Shown piece by piece: positions 44,136-55,206 of a DNA stretch of 64,000 nt. The translations under genes were made by a program, and so were the position numbers. The notes under the pieces are model-generated. The model was not told the origin of the DNA, made no database searches, and was given only the letters and a program-made list of their open reading frames with translations. This DNA is from Paraniabella defluvii (GTDB lineage: Bacteria; Bacteroidota; Bacteroidia; Chitinophagales; Chitinophagaceae). The stretch spans positions 992,001-1,056,000 of the forward strand of contig CP079215.1 in assembly GCA_019316985.1 (NCBI GenBank). Direction: 5' to 3'. Positions within the stretch are counted from its first letter, which is position 1, and each line of letters opens with the position of its first letter.

Positions 44136-44549
44136 ATGAAATCGTATTTATCGAAAAGCAAAGTTGTTATCCTGGCCTTATTAGCTATTGTAGGCACTAC
44201 GCTCGCTGCCTCTGCACTTACCGCAAAGTTTAACGACAATACAGGCAAGACAGGTATCAGCTACCTGGGTGTTCAGGATAATTTGTCAGTGTACAGATTA
44301 GCGCTGAACAACAAAACCAACGAAACCTATTTTGTTTCTATCAGTAATGTAGCAGGTGATGTTATTTTTTGCGATGAAGTAAATGGAGCGGCAATTGTAC
44401 GTAATTACCAATTCGACAATAAAATTTATAGCACTACCGATAATCTCACTTTTACGGTATCTGATATAAAGGGTAAAACAATTGGTGTTTACGAGGTAAA
44501 CAGAGCTCAGAAAACAGCTTATCCTGTTGACTCAACTAAGATTAAGTAA
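44136..44549 (+). CDS. Secreted small beta protein, copy 2
   Basis: Intact, 137 codons. Signal peptide to about residue 27 (VVILALLAIVGTTLAASA). Mature part: ISYLGVQDNLSVYRLALNNKTNETYFVS, GAAIVRNYQFDNK, LTFTVSDIKGKTIGVYEV, plus a C-terminal extension (AQKTAYPVDSTKIK) absent in copy 1. Being intact, it confirms the shared reading frame of copy 1. No named family. Confidence 0.8.
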   Translation: MKSYLSKSKVVILALLAIVGTTLAASALTAKFNDNTGKTGISYLGVQDNLSVYRLALNNKTNETYFVSISNVAGDVIFCDEVNGAAIVRNYQFDNKIYSTTDNLTFTVSDIKGKTIGVYEVNRAQKTAYPVDSTKIK

Positions 44550-44580
44550 TTATAATCATACATGCCTAAACGGAAACACA

Positions 44581-44614
44581 AAAAAATACCCCGAAGTTTC
44601 GGGGGTATTTTTTT
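44581..44614. terminator. Bidirectional terminator between convergent genes
   Basis: A6 + TACCCCGA against TCGGGGGTA + T7, with one bulged G. It serves the secreted gene (+) and probably the PLP enzyme gene (-), whose stop is 18 nt away. Confidence 0.8.
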
Positions 44615-44631
44615 ACGCCAATAAATTGGAT

Positions 44632-45893
44632 TTATTTTCTTGCATCCGCCATATCAGGGATAGCATTTGTTTTATAGCTGCCCGCATCTAATTTCTCTTT
44701 TACTGCGGTGAATGCTTCCAATGTCAATTGAATATCCTCGTCGGTATGGGCAGCGGTAGGTATTAACCTGTAAATAATGTGCCCGCGCGGAATTACCGGG
44801 TAAACCACAATAGAACAGAATATTTTATAATTTTCCCGCAGATCCATTACCATTGCCGTAGCTTCTTCCACACCACCTTTCATATAAATGGGTGTAACTA
44901 CCGAATCGGTTTTACCAATATCAAATCCTCTTTCTTTTAAACCCTGCTGCAGCTTTAACGCATTTTCCCAAAGTTTTTCTTTCAATTGGGGCTGGCTCCT
45001 TAGCAGTTCGAGGCGCTTCAGGTTACCAATTACCAAAGGCATTGGTAAACTTTTCGCAAAAATCTGGCTGCGGATATTATATCGTATATAATCAATGATC
45101 TTTCTTTCCCCTGCAATAAATGCCCCGATAGACGCCATTGATTTAGCAAATGTAGAAAAATAAAGATCTATCTGGTCCTGAACGCCCTGCTCTTCACCGG
45201 CGCCGGCCCCTGTTTTTCCTAATGTTCCAAAGCCATGCGCATCGTCAACCAGCAATCTAAAATCATACCTGCTCTTTAAATCAACAATTTCCTTCAGCTT
45301 ACCCTGGTCGCCGGCCATACCAAACACGCCTTCAGTAATAACAAGTATACCGCCTGCGTTTTGCTTTTCTATCAGGAAGTAGCTCTTTGCAGTTGTTTTT
45401 CGAGATCTTCCAGGTCATTATGTTTAAATACATAACGATGCCCCGCATGCATGCGCAAGCCATCTATAATACAGGCATGGCTCTCTGCGTCATATACAAT
45501 AATATCGTGACGGCTGCATAAAACATCAATAAGGCTTGCCATTCCCTGGTAGCCAAAATTTACCAGGATTGAGTCTTCTTTCTGCACAAATGCAGCTAAC
45601 TCTGCTTCCAGTTGCTCATGATGATTACTGTTGCCGCTCATCATACGGGCTCCCATCGGCAATGCGAGGCCGAATTCTTTCGCTCCTTCTGCATCTGCCC
45701 GCCTTACCTCCGGATGATTAGCAAGACCCAAATAGTTATTCAGGCTCCACACAATCATTTCCTGTCCCCGAAACTTCATCCTGCTGCCGATTTCGCCCTC
45801 CAGTTTGGGAAAAGCAAAATACCCATGCGCTCTTTCGCGGTGCTGCCCTATTGGTCCGTAATTTTTCAGTAATCTTTCAAAAATATCTGCCAT
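44632..45893 (-). CDS. Alpha-oxoamine synthase family PLP enzyme
   Basis: About 420 codons, fold-type I. It resembles glycine C-acetyltransferase, AONS and serine palmitoyltransferase, which join an amino acid with an acyl-CoA. Motifs: VWSLNNYLGLANHPEVR, DAESHACIIDGLRMH, LLVDDAHGFGTLG and the PLP-Lys region DLYFSTFAKSMASIG. The N-terminal YGPIGQHRERAHGYFAFPK differs from canonical SPT, so substrate and symbol are left open. One break near 45384. It stands alone, without biotin or sphingolipid genes beside it. Confidence 0.8.
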
Positions 45894-46045
45894 ATACTAC
45901 AACGTAATTTAATATGAGTAAAAAATTCGTGCAAATATAACATGCAAGTTGCAAAGACAGCCGATATGATTTGGGACCGCTTACGCCTTAACAGAAAATA
46001 TTGCTTTACAATTATTTAGACAGAACGGCTTTTAATTTCGGAAAG

Positions 46046-46077
46046 AGAACCGGCCTGCTATAGCAGGCCGGTTCTTT
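46046..46077 (-). terminator. Terminator overlapping the PBP1A stop
   Basis: A 13-bp stem AGAACCGGCCTGC/GCAGGCCGGTTCT with a TATA loop. It starts directly at the repaired PBP stop. The minus-strand tail is only weakly T-rich. Confidence 0.7.
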
Positions 46078-48483
46078 AATCTTTCTCCTCTTTTTTGCCA
46101 AATATCTTTTTAAACAACCCCTTTTCTTTTTAGGTTCCTCCGGCGTGCCTATAGGCTTTTCCTTTTTGACGCTGGTATCTTTCACGGGCTGTTTTTTCTT
46201 GTTAGGATCATCGGGCAGCGGCGCAGATTCAGGACCGATATATTCGTTATTGTCCTGCATATAATCCTGCTCACTGCCAACACCCATATCTTCACCTGCA
46301 GCGGCAGGACCTTCATTGGCGTCGTCAGGATAGTAGGTAGATGGGTCGGCGCTTACTGCTTCATTGCTTAGCGTAGGCGGCTCAATAAATTTCTCCTCTT
46401 TATTAATACCCAGATCTTTATTAGCATATACTTTTTTAAAGAAATGCTCCCATATAGGACGGGCGGCCTGGCCTCCAAATCCTCCTGCTCCTTCATTGCG
46501 GATAAAGCGATCATCGCTGCCCACCCAAACGCCTGCCAGCAGCTGAGGCACGAATCCCATAAACCAGGCATCGCTGTTATCATTGGTAGTACCGGTTTTC
46601 CCGGCCATTTCTGCAGCGCCCAGTCTTGTACGTAGTCCTTTAGCAGTGCCTATATCTACCGCACCCTGCATCATTCTCGACATCACATAAGCGGTGGCTT
46701 CACTTATCGCTTCTTTACGATTTGCGCTGTAATCAAATCTTTTGATCACATTGCCATTCCTGTCTTCTATGCGGCTAATAAAATAAGGTTTGGTAGAAAA
46801 GCCACGGCCTCCAAACATGGAGTAGGCCCACATCATCTCAAATAAAGAAAGCTCGCAAGAACCCAGCGCTATAGAAGGAAAGGGCTGCACTTTGGTAGGA
46901 ACGCCTATCCGCTGTAAAAAATCTGTAAAGCGCCTGGGGCTTACCTGTTTCATAATATACGCTGTTGCGCAGTTTCTCGACCAGGCCAAAGCAGAAGCCA
47001 TCGTCATCGTTCTCCCGGTACAACTGGCGCCGGTAGCGGGTACCAACTGTCCTGCACCAAAGCTTTGCTGTACATCCTGCACCGGCGTTTCGGGTGTAAA
47101 ATTTAATTCCTCTACTGCTTCCCCGTAAAGTAATGGTTTTATGGTAGATCCTACCTGTCTTTTTGTATTTAGATTAGCGTGATCGTATTTAAAGGTCTTA
47201 AAATCTATACCACCAACCCATGCTTTTACCTCACCGGTTACAGGATCCATAGCCATAAAGCCAGCCTGTGTAAACAGCCGATGGTATTTAATAGAATCGT
47301 AGGGAGTCATTACCGTATCTTTTGACCGCGCCGCGTTCCAGGCAAAAACTTTCATGGGTGTTTTCTCAAAAAAGTAGCCCTGATTTCTTTATCGCTTAAA
47401 CCGTCTTCTGCAGCGTTCTTCCACCGGTCGCTTGCTTTCATGGCAGCATCCAGGATATTATCGCGCTTATTCCACACACTGCCATTTTTTACAAACCCCT
47501 GCCGTATTACATTCCGATATAACTGAGGCGCCTGTGCGGCAACCGCTTCCTCCGCGTACACCTGCATCACCGGGTTGATGGTTGTATAGATCTTTAGCCC
47601 ATCGTTATAAATATTATAAGCCGAGCCGTCGGGTTTGGATATATCCTTTAATATTTTTTTAAGTTCATCTCTTAATACTTCACGGAAATAAGGCGCATAA
47701 CCCACATCTTCGCTTGGTTTTTTATAATTCAATACAATGGGTTGAGCCTGCAGATTAGACGCTTCAGCAGCTGAGATTTTGCCATTCTCGGCCATCCTGC
47801 CTAATACCAGGTTACGCCTGTCCATGGAAGCTTTGGGATTGCGACGGGGATTATAAATACCGGGCCCGTTGATGCTGCCTACCAGCAAAGCAGCTTCATC
47901 AACATTTAACTGACCGGGCTCTTTCTGGAAAAAGTTTTAGACGCATTCCTGATGCCGAAAACATTGTCGGGATACGGTACCGCGTTCAGGTACAAAGCCA
48001 GTATCTCTTCTTTTGTAAAGTTTCTTTCGAGCTTAACCGCGATGATCCATTCCTTTAACTTCTGGATAACCCTTTTTACAGGGTTGTTGGCACGTTTATT
48101 AAACAGGGCCAGCGCCAACTGCTGGGTAATGGTACTACCCCGCCTTGCGCGCCCCGAAAACACAGCCCTTAAAGTGCCCTTGATATCGATCCCCGAATGC
48201 TCATAAAACCTCTTATCTTCAGTAGATACCAGTGCATTGATTACATTGGGTGAGATCTCCTTGTATTTTACAATGCTCCGGTTACCAGAAGGCAGGTAGT
48301 ATTTTCCCATAAAGTGCCATCGCTGGCATAAACCTCCGAAGCCTGGGCGATGGTAGGATTCTCCAGTTCTTCTATAGAAGGCATTTTGCCAAATACCCCA
48401 TAATTGGCCATCAAAATAACCGCGATAAATAATATAAACCCTATAAAAAACAACCGCCAAAATATTCGTACCGATTTCTTCAT
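46076..48483 (-). CDS. Penicillin-binding protein 1A, bifunctional
   Basis: About 802 codons. One N-terminal membrane anchor (FWRLFFIGFILFIAVILM). Transglycosylase motifs: STEDKRFYEHSGID, RRGSTITQQLAL, RNFTKEEILALYLN. Transpeptidase motifs: STIK (active-site Ser), SRNCA and GKTGTT. The C-terminal tail is Asp/Pro/Lys-rich and ends KKKGLFKKIFGKKEEKD. The repaired stop is the TAA at 46076-46078, not the frame running to 46012. Breaks near 48300, 47935, 47365 and 46130. Confidence 0.92.
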
Positions 48484-48646
48484 TCAATATACTATTTAAA
48501 ATTCTTCCTTCTGGTAAAGCAAAATTGCAGTAAATCTACATTTTAAATTAATTATTTATTTCTTAAAGTTCAAATCGCCTTTTTAAGCGGGTTGATTTTA
48601 TACTATTTGAACTGATTGAAGTAGCTTTATCTGCAAATATCATTCC

Positions 48647-48885
48647 TTGCAAGATAATAAATACAGTCCCTGGTTCCGGTATCTGGGCATTACGGCACAG
48701 TTGCTGGTTTTAATAGGCCTCGCCATTTACGGCGGGATAAAACTCGACGACAGATTTGATATAGCTCCCTTATTTACAGTAGCCTTACCTTTGCTGGTAT
48801 TGGCTGTTACGTTTTATAAACTAATTAAAGAAACAGGGAAAAAGGATAATAATAATGGACACAACAAAAAAAAAAAAAAATTTAA
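48647..48885 (+). CDS. AtpZ/AtpI-like small membrane protein
   Basis: About 79 codons, two membrane segments: YLGITAQLLVLIGLAIYGGIKLDD and FTVALPLLVLAVTFYKLIKET. This matches the AtpZ/AtpI family next to F-type ATP synthase genes. It reads from a TTG; an ATG may be hidden by an error. With one base added to the A15 run at 48866-48880 it stops at 48883-48885 and the next gene overlaps it. Confidence 0.7.
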
Positions 48886-49267
48886 CCCGGTTAAATTGAT
48901 GATACTGGTTTTTGTGCTTTTAAGCGCTTTCTTCCTCATTTTCAGGGATACGCTCACAAAAGCCGGTGCTGACGTTAATGTGCTGATAGTAGCCAATATC
49001 ATTTTATTTTTAATTGGCCTGTTCACCGTAAGAAACGGATTAAAAGCCATCAGCAACCCTAATCCGCACGTATTTGTACGCGTATTTTATACCGGGTTCA
49101 TTGTTCGCCTTTTGCCTGTGCTATTGCCGCATTTGTTTACATTTACTGGACGGGCGGAAACGTAAATAAGGTATCGCTTTTTGCCAGCCTTGGCATTTAT
49201 ATATTGTATAATGTAATAGAGGTATCCTCTTTACAAAAAGCCTTAAGGAGTAATAAGAATGCCTAAA
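48855..49267 (+). CDS. Four-segment membrane protein beside AtpZ
   Basis: About 138 codons. The start MDTTKKKKK is inferred across the A15 run. Membrane segments: LMILVFVLLSAFFLIF, VLIVANIILFLIGLF, FVRVFYTGFIVRLL, and a last one near KVSLFASLGIYILYNVIEV. This is the kind of protein found between AtpZ and atpB in Bacteroidota. A second break is near 49115. The stop overlaps the sprT start. No atpB follows here. Confidence 0.6.
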
Positions 49268-49888
49268 AAGGAAGTGCCGTTACAACAGCTGGCCGACTAC
49301 CTCCCCGATCATACTTTTGAACCAGTTGTTGCTTATCTTAATTTTTACAAGGTACATTTAACTATCGCCAAGAGCAGGAAGTCTGTTTTAGGCGATTACC
49401 GGCACAGCGTAGATACCAAACATCACCGGATCAGCGTAAACGGGAACCTGAACAAGTATGCATTTCTGATCACGTTGTTACATGAACTGGCCCACCTGGT
49501 TACATTTGAAAAATACGGCAACCGGGTTCAGGCGCATGGCAGGGAATGGAAAACCATGTATGGCCAGATACTGGCCCAGTTTATAGAGAAAAAGATTTTC
49601 CCGGCCGATATTGAAAATGAACTACTGGCCACACTGCACAACCCGGGAGCATCTACCTGCGCAGAAGAAAGCCTGCAACGCATCCTTTACCGGTATGATC
49701 CCAGGAAAGAAGGATACTACCTGGTGGAAGAAATCCAGGAAGGGCAGCTTTTTCAACTTAAAGATGGCCGCATTTTTCAGAAAGGGCGGAAACGGACCAA
49801 AAGGTATAGCTGTATAGAAATTTCCACCCGTAAAACCTACCTGTTTAGTCCGGTGTATGAAGTGCGGCTTGTAAAAAGTCCTTTATAA
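49259..49888 (+). CDS. SprT-like zinc metalloprotease domain protein
   Basis: Intact, 209 codons. Zinc motif HELAH (His75, Glu76, His79) with a third ligand His93 in QAHGREW. It resembles SprT/SPRTN-type proteins, some of which act on DNA-protein crosslinks. Its start ATG lies inside the end of the preceding membrane protein gene (49259-49267), and its stop is directly followed by the stop of the convergent YbdK gene. Confidence 0.85.
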   Translation: MPKKEVPLQQLADYLPDHTFEPVVAYLNFYKVHLTIAKSRKSVLGDYRHSVDTKHHRISVNGNLNKYAFLITLLHELAHLVTFEKYGNRVQAHGREWKTMYGQILAQFIEKKIFPADIENELLATLHNPGASTCAEESLQRILYRYDPRKEGYYLVEEIQEGQLFQLKDGRIFQKGRKRTKRYSCIEISTRKTYLFSPVYEVRLVKSPL

Positions 49889-50997
49889 TCAAACACCTTC
49901 CAAAAAGCTGTTGCTGATAAATTTTGCTACCTGGGTCAGGTCTTTGCTTTCTTCAAAAACTGCTAATTGCCTGTCTGCACCGGTACCGTTTTCCAGTATT
50001 TTGTGCACATAGTCAATTCTATGGCGGCTACCTAAATGTGGAATAACCGGATCTACAAAGTCGAGCAGCTCATAAATAAGTGCGCGGGTATTTACTTCTT
50101 CTTCTTTACCAAAGTCAATTAAATAGCCATCCAGGCCATAACGGCTGGCACGCCATTTATTTTCATTGATCAACGCGCGTGAGTATTGAATATAGTTGAG
50201 GTTTTTGCTGCGCAACATGTAAATGCGTGCGCATATGGCCTGGAACAAAGCCGCTATCGCGATGGTTTCGTCTACCGTCATGGGAATATCGCAAATCCTG
50301 AACTCTACGGTATTAAAAAAGGATGTACCCTCAGATCCCACCAGATCTTTTTTGCATTGTCGATACAGTTGGTTTTGATGAGCATCTTCACATAGTTATC
50401 ATATGCTTCGATGCTATCAAAAGCATCGGGGATGCCGGTTCGCGGAAACTTGTCAAAAACCTTGGTACGGTAGGATTTATAACCCGTGGTACGACCCTCC
50501 CAGAAAGGAGAATTGGTACTTAAAGCAAAAATATGGGGCAGGAAATAACGGGTGGAGTTGGCAATATGATTGGCCAGCTCGCGACTTTCCATACCAACAT
50601 GTACGTGCAAACCAAAAATAAGGTTGCTACGCGCTGCCTCCTGTAACTCTGCAATGATTTCGTTATACCGCTGGTGATCGGTGATCAGTTGCTTTTCCCA
50701 ATGACTGAAAGGATGGGTTCCTGATGCGCCTAAAGTCAAACCCAGGTCGCCGGCAATATCATATATTGTTTTACGCAGCAAAGAAACATCCTTGTGCGCT
50801 TCGTCGATATCCTGGCATATGTCTGTGCCCACTTCTACTACGGCCTGGTGCATTTCCGCCTTTACTTTATCCTTAATCGTTTTCTGTCCTTCCTGAACAA
50901 TGCGCTGTTCATGACTTTTCAATTCAAAACTTTCGGGATCCAGCACCATGTACTCTTCTTCTACACCCAGCGTAAATGTTTTATAATTTAAGACCAT
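49889..50997 (-). CDS. YbdK-type carboxylate-amine ligase (GCS2)
   Basis: About 369 codons. Glutamate-cysteine ligase family 2 fold: FTLGVEEEYMVLDPESFELK, GASGTHPFSHW, FGLHVHVGMESRELA and FNTVEFRICDIPMTVDETIAIAA. It joins a carboxylate and an amine with ATP. One break near 50325. Downstream of the ATP-grasp gene on the same strand (130 nt), suggesting joint synthesis of a small amide or peptide. The product is unknown. Confidence 0.85.
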
Positions 50998-51127
50998 CTT
51001 TTAAAATTTGCTAATTAGCTGATATGCTAATGTAAAAATGCCGATTATCTGCTTCAAACCCGACAGCTACCCCGATATCCATTTGTGCGAAGCATGCTTT
51101 AGCACCTTATCGCATCAGCAAACCGGA

Positions 51128-52065
51128 TCATTTTCCCGCGCTCTGCTTTACGTATTCACCCCAGGTAAGGTTGTCGCCACCATTATTGGCCAGCGCCTTT
51201 TCGATAGCAAAATTGGCAGCCGTTTCCACTACCCATTCAAAATTTTCAGCACCCACACTGGCTACGTCTGCATCTGGCGCCGGATTACAAAAGTCGATGG
51301 CATACGGAACACCATCCTCAAAGCCAGCTCTACCGTATTGAAATCGTAGCCCAGGTATTTATTGATCTTTAAAACAATTTCTGTCATTTCCTTCAGCTTT
51401 TCTTCTGTCGGTGCAAAATCAGCCTTATACCGTAAATGATGCGGATTGCGGGGCTCATAAGGCATAATGCGCACATGCTTGCCTCCGATACAGTAACAGC
51501 GGTAATATTCGTCAAAAATAATTTCTTCCTGTAGCAACATAACCAGCTGCCCGGTTTCGTTATGCTTTTCAAAAAACTCTTCCATGCTGTTTAACTTATA
51601 CACATTCTTCCAGCCACCGCCTGCAAAAGGTTTCATATAAGCCGGGAATCCCACTTCTGCAAAAATGCCCTGCCAGTCTAAAGGGTAAGATAAATTACTG
51701 AAAGAGTCCGCGCTGGTATCATCGGGCATTTCGTTCGACGGAAGTATTGCTGTTTTGGGCACCGGTACTCCAATCTGTGTCATAAGGCAATTATTGAAAT
51801 ACTTATCGTCGGCGCTCCACCAAAATGGGTTATTGATCACAGCTGTGCCCGTTAAGGCAGCATTCTTTAACCAGGTACGGTAAAATGGTACATCCTGAGA
51901 AATACGATCGATGATTACAGAATAACCGCTGCTTACGCCCTGTAAGGCTTTATCGATTTTTACCGGCTCGGCGATAATGCCTTCCACGTTCTTGCTATTC
52001 ACCCTTTCTACAAAAGCTTCAGGGAACGATCTCTCTTTCCCGTGCAGAATACCGATCTTTTTCAT
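51128..52065 (-). CDS. ATP-grasp ligase
   Basis: About 312 codons. ATP-grasp blocks: GFPAYMKPFAGGGWKNVY (ATP Lys), MLLQEEIIFDEYYRCYCIGG, and the metal site VPYAIDFCNPAPDADVAS after one break near 51319. The N terminus MKKIGILHGKERSFPEAFVERVN is a D-Ala-D-Ala ligase/glutathione-synthetase-like front. Repaired stop TGA at 51128-51130. Likely adds one more amide bond together with the YbdK ligase. Substrate unknown. Confidence 0.8.
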
Positions 52066-52267
52066 GTTTAAATTAGTTTTTGGTAAAAAAATTATGGTGC
52101 GGTTACTGATATCGTTTTCTCTCGCTTGTAATTTAATACTTCACTATCAAATATATTTTTTTAAATGATATAAACAAAAATTGTTTGGGATCAAATAATA
52201 AACCGCTCGGCAATACGGAAATTAATAATTAAATAATATTGAGCATACATTTACTATTTTTGATTGA

Positions 52268-53074
52268 ATGGAAACTGCAGAGGAATTAGAATTGGTTACC
52301 GATACCTTAACCCTACCATCAGCGTATCTGAAAAGAGAAGTTGCACTTAGCTTATTTCTTCCTAAAAATGTTGCTAACCCGGCAACAATCAGTTTATTAC
52401 TGATCAACGACGGACAGGATATGCCGGTAATGGGATATGGGCAAATATTGGAGAACCTATACCAGCAAAATGCCATTCACCCTGTATTATCAGTGGCTAT
52501 AGCTGCGGGTCCCGAAAGAACACAGGAATATGGTGTTGCCAAAAAAAAGATTACCTGGGCCGTGGGGCGAAAGCCGGCGCCTACAGCAAATTCATATTAC
52601 AAGAATTAATTCCGTTTATTAAACAAACCTACCAGGTTCCCGGTTTAAGGAAATTGCTTTTGCGGGGTTTTCGCTGGGTGGCCTGAGCGCCCTGGATATG
52701 GTTTGGAACCATCCCGGCACTTTTTCCAAAGCAGGTGTATTTTCGGGATCGCTCTGGTGGCGCAGTATAGACCAGCATAACATCAAGTATAATGATGACA
52801 AGCATCGCATTATGCAGCAGCAGATACGCAAGGGCCAATACGCTCCGGGTCTGAAATTCTTTTTTGAATGTGGCAAGCTGGATGAAAGCGGAGACCGCAA
52901 CAATAATGGTATCATTGACTCCATTGATGACACTATGGATCACATTAAAGAACTACTGGCAAAAGGTTACCAGCCTGAAGATATTGCTTACCTCGAGCTG
53001 GATGAAGGCAAACACGACGTAGCAACCTGGGGACTGGCGATGCCCGTCTTTTAAAATGGGGATGGGGTAAATAA
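52268..53074 (+). CDS. Esterase-D/Fes-like alpha/beta hydrolase
   Basis: About 269 codons. Nucleophile motif GFSLGGLSALDM. Other parts: ISLLLINDGQDMP at the front, FSGSLWWRS, FECGKLDESGDRNNNG and DEGKHDVATWG with the catalytic His. After repair it ends FLKWGWGK, a common ending of this family; stop at 53072-53074. Breaks near 52545, 52645 and 53054. Divergent from the ATP-grasp gene, so a functional link is possible but not shown. Confidence 0.8.
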
Positions 53075-53082
53075 ATTTGAAG

Positions 53083-53160
53083 TTTAAAGTTTGAGTATTA
53101 AGGTTGTTTATAGAACTTTGGAGATCTCTTGAATCTTATACCTCGAATCTTAAACTTTAA
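53083..53160. repeat. A/T-rich repeat units in the spacer before DUF255
   Basis: Units of the type AAGTTTAAAGTTTGAG and, inverted, GAATCTTAAACTTTAA; the same TTTAAAGTTTAAGATTC word occurs at 10904-10920. A dispersed intergenic repeat. Confidence 0.45.
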
Positions 53161-53162
53161 TC

Positions 53163-55206
53163 ATGCCCAACGCACTCATCAACGAATCAAGCCCTTACCT
53201 GTTGCAACATGCTCATAATCCTGTAAACTGGTACCCATGGGGAGAGGAGGCATTGCAAAAAGCAGTTGACGAAGATAAGCCCATTTTGGTTAGTATTGGT
53301 TATGCAGCCTGCCACTGGTGTCATGTGATGGAAAGGGAAAGCTTTGAAGACGAAGCAACAGCAGCATTGATGAACGAACATTTCATCAATATCAAAATTG
53401 ACAGGGAAGAACGACCAGACCTTGATCATATTTATATGGATGCAGTGCAGGCAATGGCAGGCAGCGGAGGCTGGCCATTAAATGCCTTTCTTACACCAGA
53501 CAAAAACCCTTTTACGGAGGCACTTATTTTCCACCTAAAGCAGTGATGAACCGGCCTTCCTGGAAAGAAGTATTGACAGCGGTTGCAGAGGCATTTAAAA
53601 ACCAGAGAACTGATATTGAAGAGCAAGCCAGCGGACTCACCCAACATCTTTTACAGGCCAATAGCTTCGGCATTAATGCCAACCCCAGGCGATTGACATT
53701 GGCCAGATAAACGCCGCCTGTGAAAACCTTTTAAGGCAGGCAGACAAGCAATGGGGCGGGTTTGGAGCAGCGCCGAAATTTCCGCAGACATTCTCCATAC
53801 AATTTTTGTTGCGCTATTACACATTTGAAAAGAGAGGAACCCGCAACTGGCGGCAGACGCACTAAAACAGGCTTTGGTAAGCCTGGATAAAATGATCGAA
53901 GGCGGCATTTACGACCAGATCGGGGAGGTTTTGCCCGCTATTCAACCGACCCTGAATGGCTGGCCCCTCATTTTGAAAAAATGCTGTATGATAACGCACT
54001 GCTCGTAACTGCATTAAGCGAAGCTTATGCTATCACGCAAAATGAATACTACCAGAGAACGATTGACCATACATTGAAATTTGCTGAGCGCGAGTTACTA
54101 GACAAGTCCAATGGCTTTTATGCTGCTCTTGATGCCGACAGCGAAGGAGAAGAAGGTAAATATTATGTATGGCGCTTAGAAGAAATACAGGAATTATTAG
54201 GAGTCGATGCCGCTGTTTATTGTGACTATTATAACATATCAGCTAGCGGTAATTGGGAGCATAAGAATATCCTTCGCGTGCTGGAACCTTTGCCTGTATT
54301 TGCTGCTAACCGTCAATACAAAATCGAAGACCTGCAGCTACTCCTGGATCGATGCAATACTAAATTGCTTACGGCAAGGGAGCAGCGCGTTAAACCCGCT
54401 TTGGATGATAAGATCATTTTAGGGTGGAATGCTTTGATGAATACGGCATACAGCAAAGCTTATGCAGCAACAGGTAATAAAGAATACAGGCAAAAAGCCA
54501 TCGACAATATGGATTTCCTGTTATCGGCCTTCCAAACCGCAGAAGGCAACTGGCAACATGTATGGAAGAATGGCATAGCCAAGTACCCGGCGTTTCTCGA
54601 TGACTACGCTTACCTGATACAGGCGCTGCTGCAGCTGCATAAGATTAGCGCTAACACAGATTACCTGGTTCGCGCTAAAGAGCTTTGCGAAAAAGTGATC
54701 GCTGATTTTTCAGAGCCTGAAGGTTATTTTTATTACACACCCGAACAGCAAACCGATATTATCGTACGCAAAAAGAAGTGTATGATGGCGCTACGCCCAG
54801 CGGCAATTCGGTTATGGCTCAAAACCTGCTGGAACTGGGATTGCTCTTTGATCGAAAAGATTGGCAGGAGCGATCTTACCAGATGACCAAAGGGTTAAGC
54901 AGCGTTGCTGTTAAATATCCCACTTCCTTTGGCGTTTGGCTGGCGAGCCTTTACCAGCAGCTAGCGGGCACCAACGAAATTGTATTGATAGGCAATTTTG
55001 AAAGATCGTTAAGCGAGCTGCTGGCGCAACCTTTATTTCACAGCGTTATGATGGCTGCGCATCAGCCCGACGAAAGCTTCCCGCTTTTAAAAGATAAAAC
55101 GGCAGACCAGGAACTCGCACTGTTTTTATGCGAGAATTATGCCTGTCAACGTCCCGTATTCTCGGTTAACGACTTATTGAAACAATTGAACAAGGATGGC
55201 TTATAA
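53163..55206 (+). CDS. DUF255 thioredoxin-like/six-hairpin protein (YyaL family)
   Basis: About 681 codons. N-terminal thioredoxin-like DUF255 domain: [20 protein letters not shown] and [18 protein letters not shown] with its CHWC redox pair, then [15 protein letters not shown] and [12 protein letters not shown]. The C-terminal part is an (alpha/alpha)6-barrel ([34 protein letters not shown]). Breaks near 53515, 53690, 53840, 53925 and 54770. Function unclear. The DUF1543 start overlaps its end by 11 nt. Confidence 0.9.

Noticed and set aside
46012..46075. Extended C terminus of PBP1A
   Set aside because: The frame crosses the terminator hairpin at 46046. The repaired frame stops at 46076-46078 after a Lys-rich tail that fits better.
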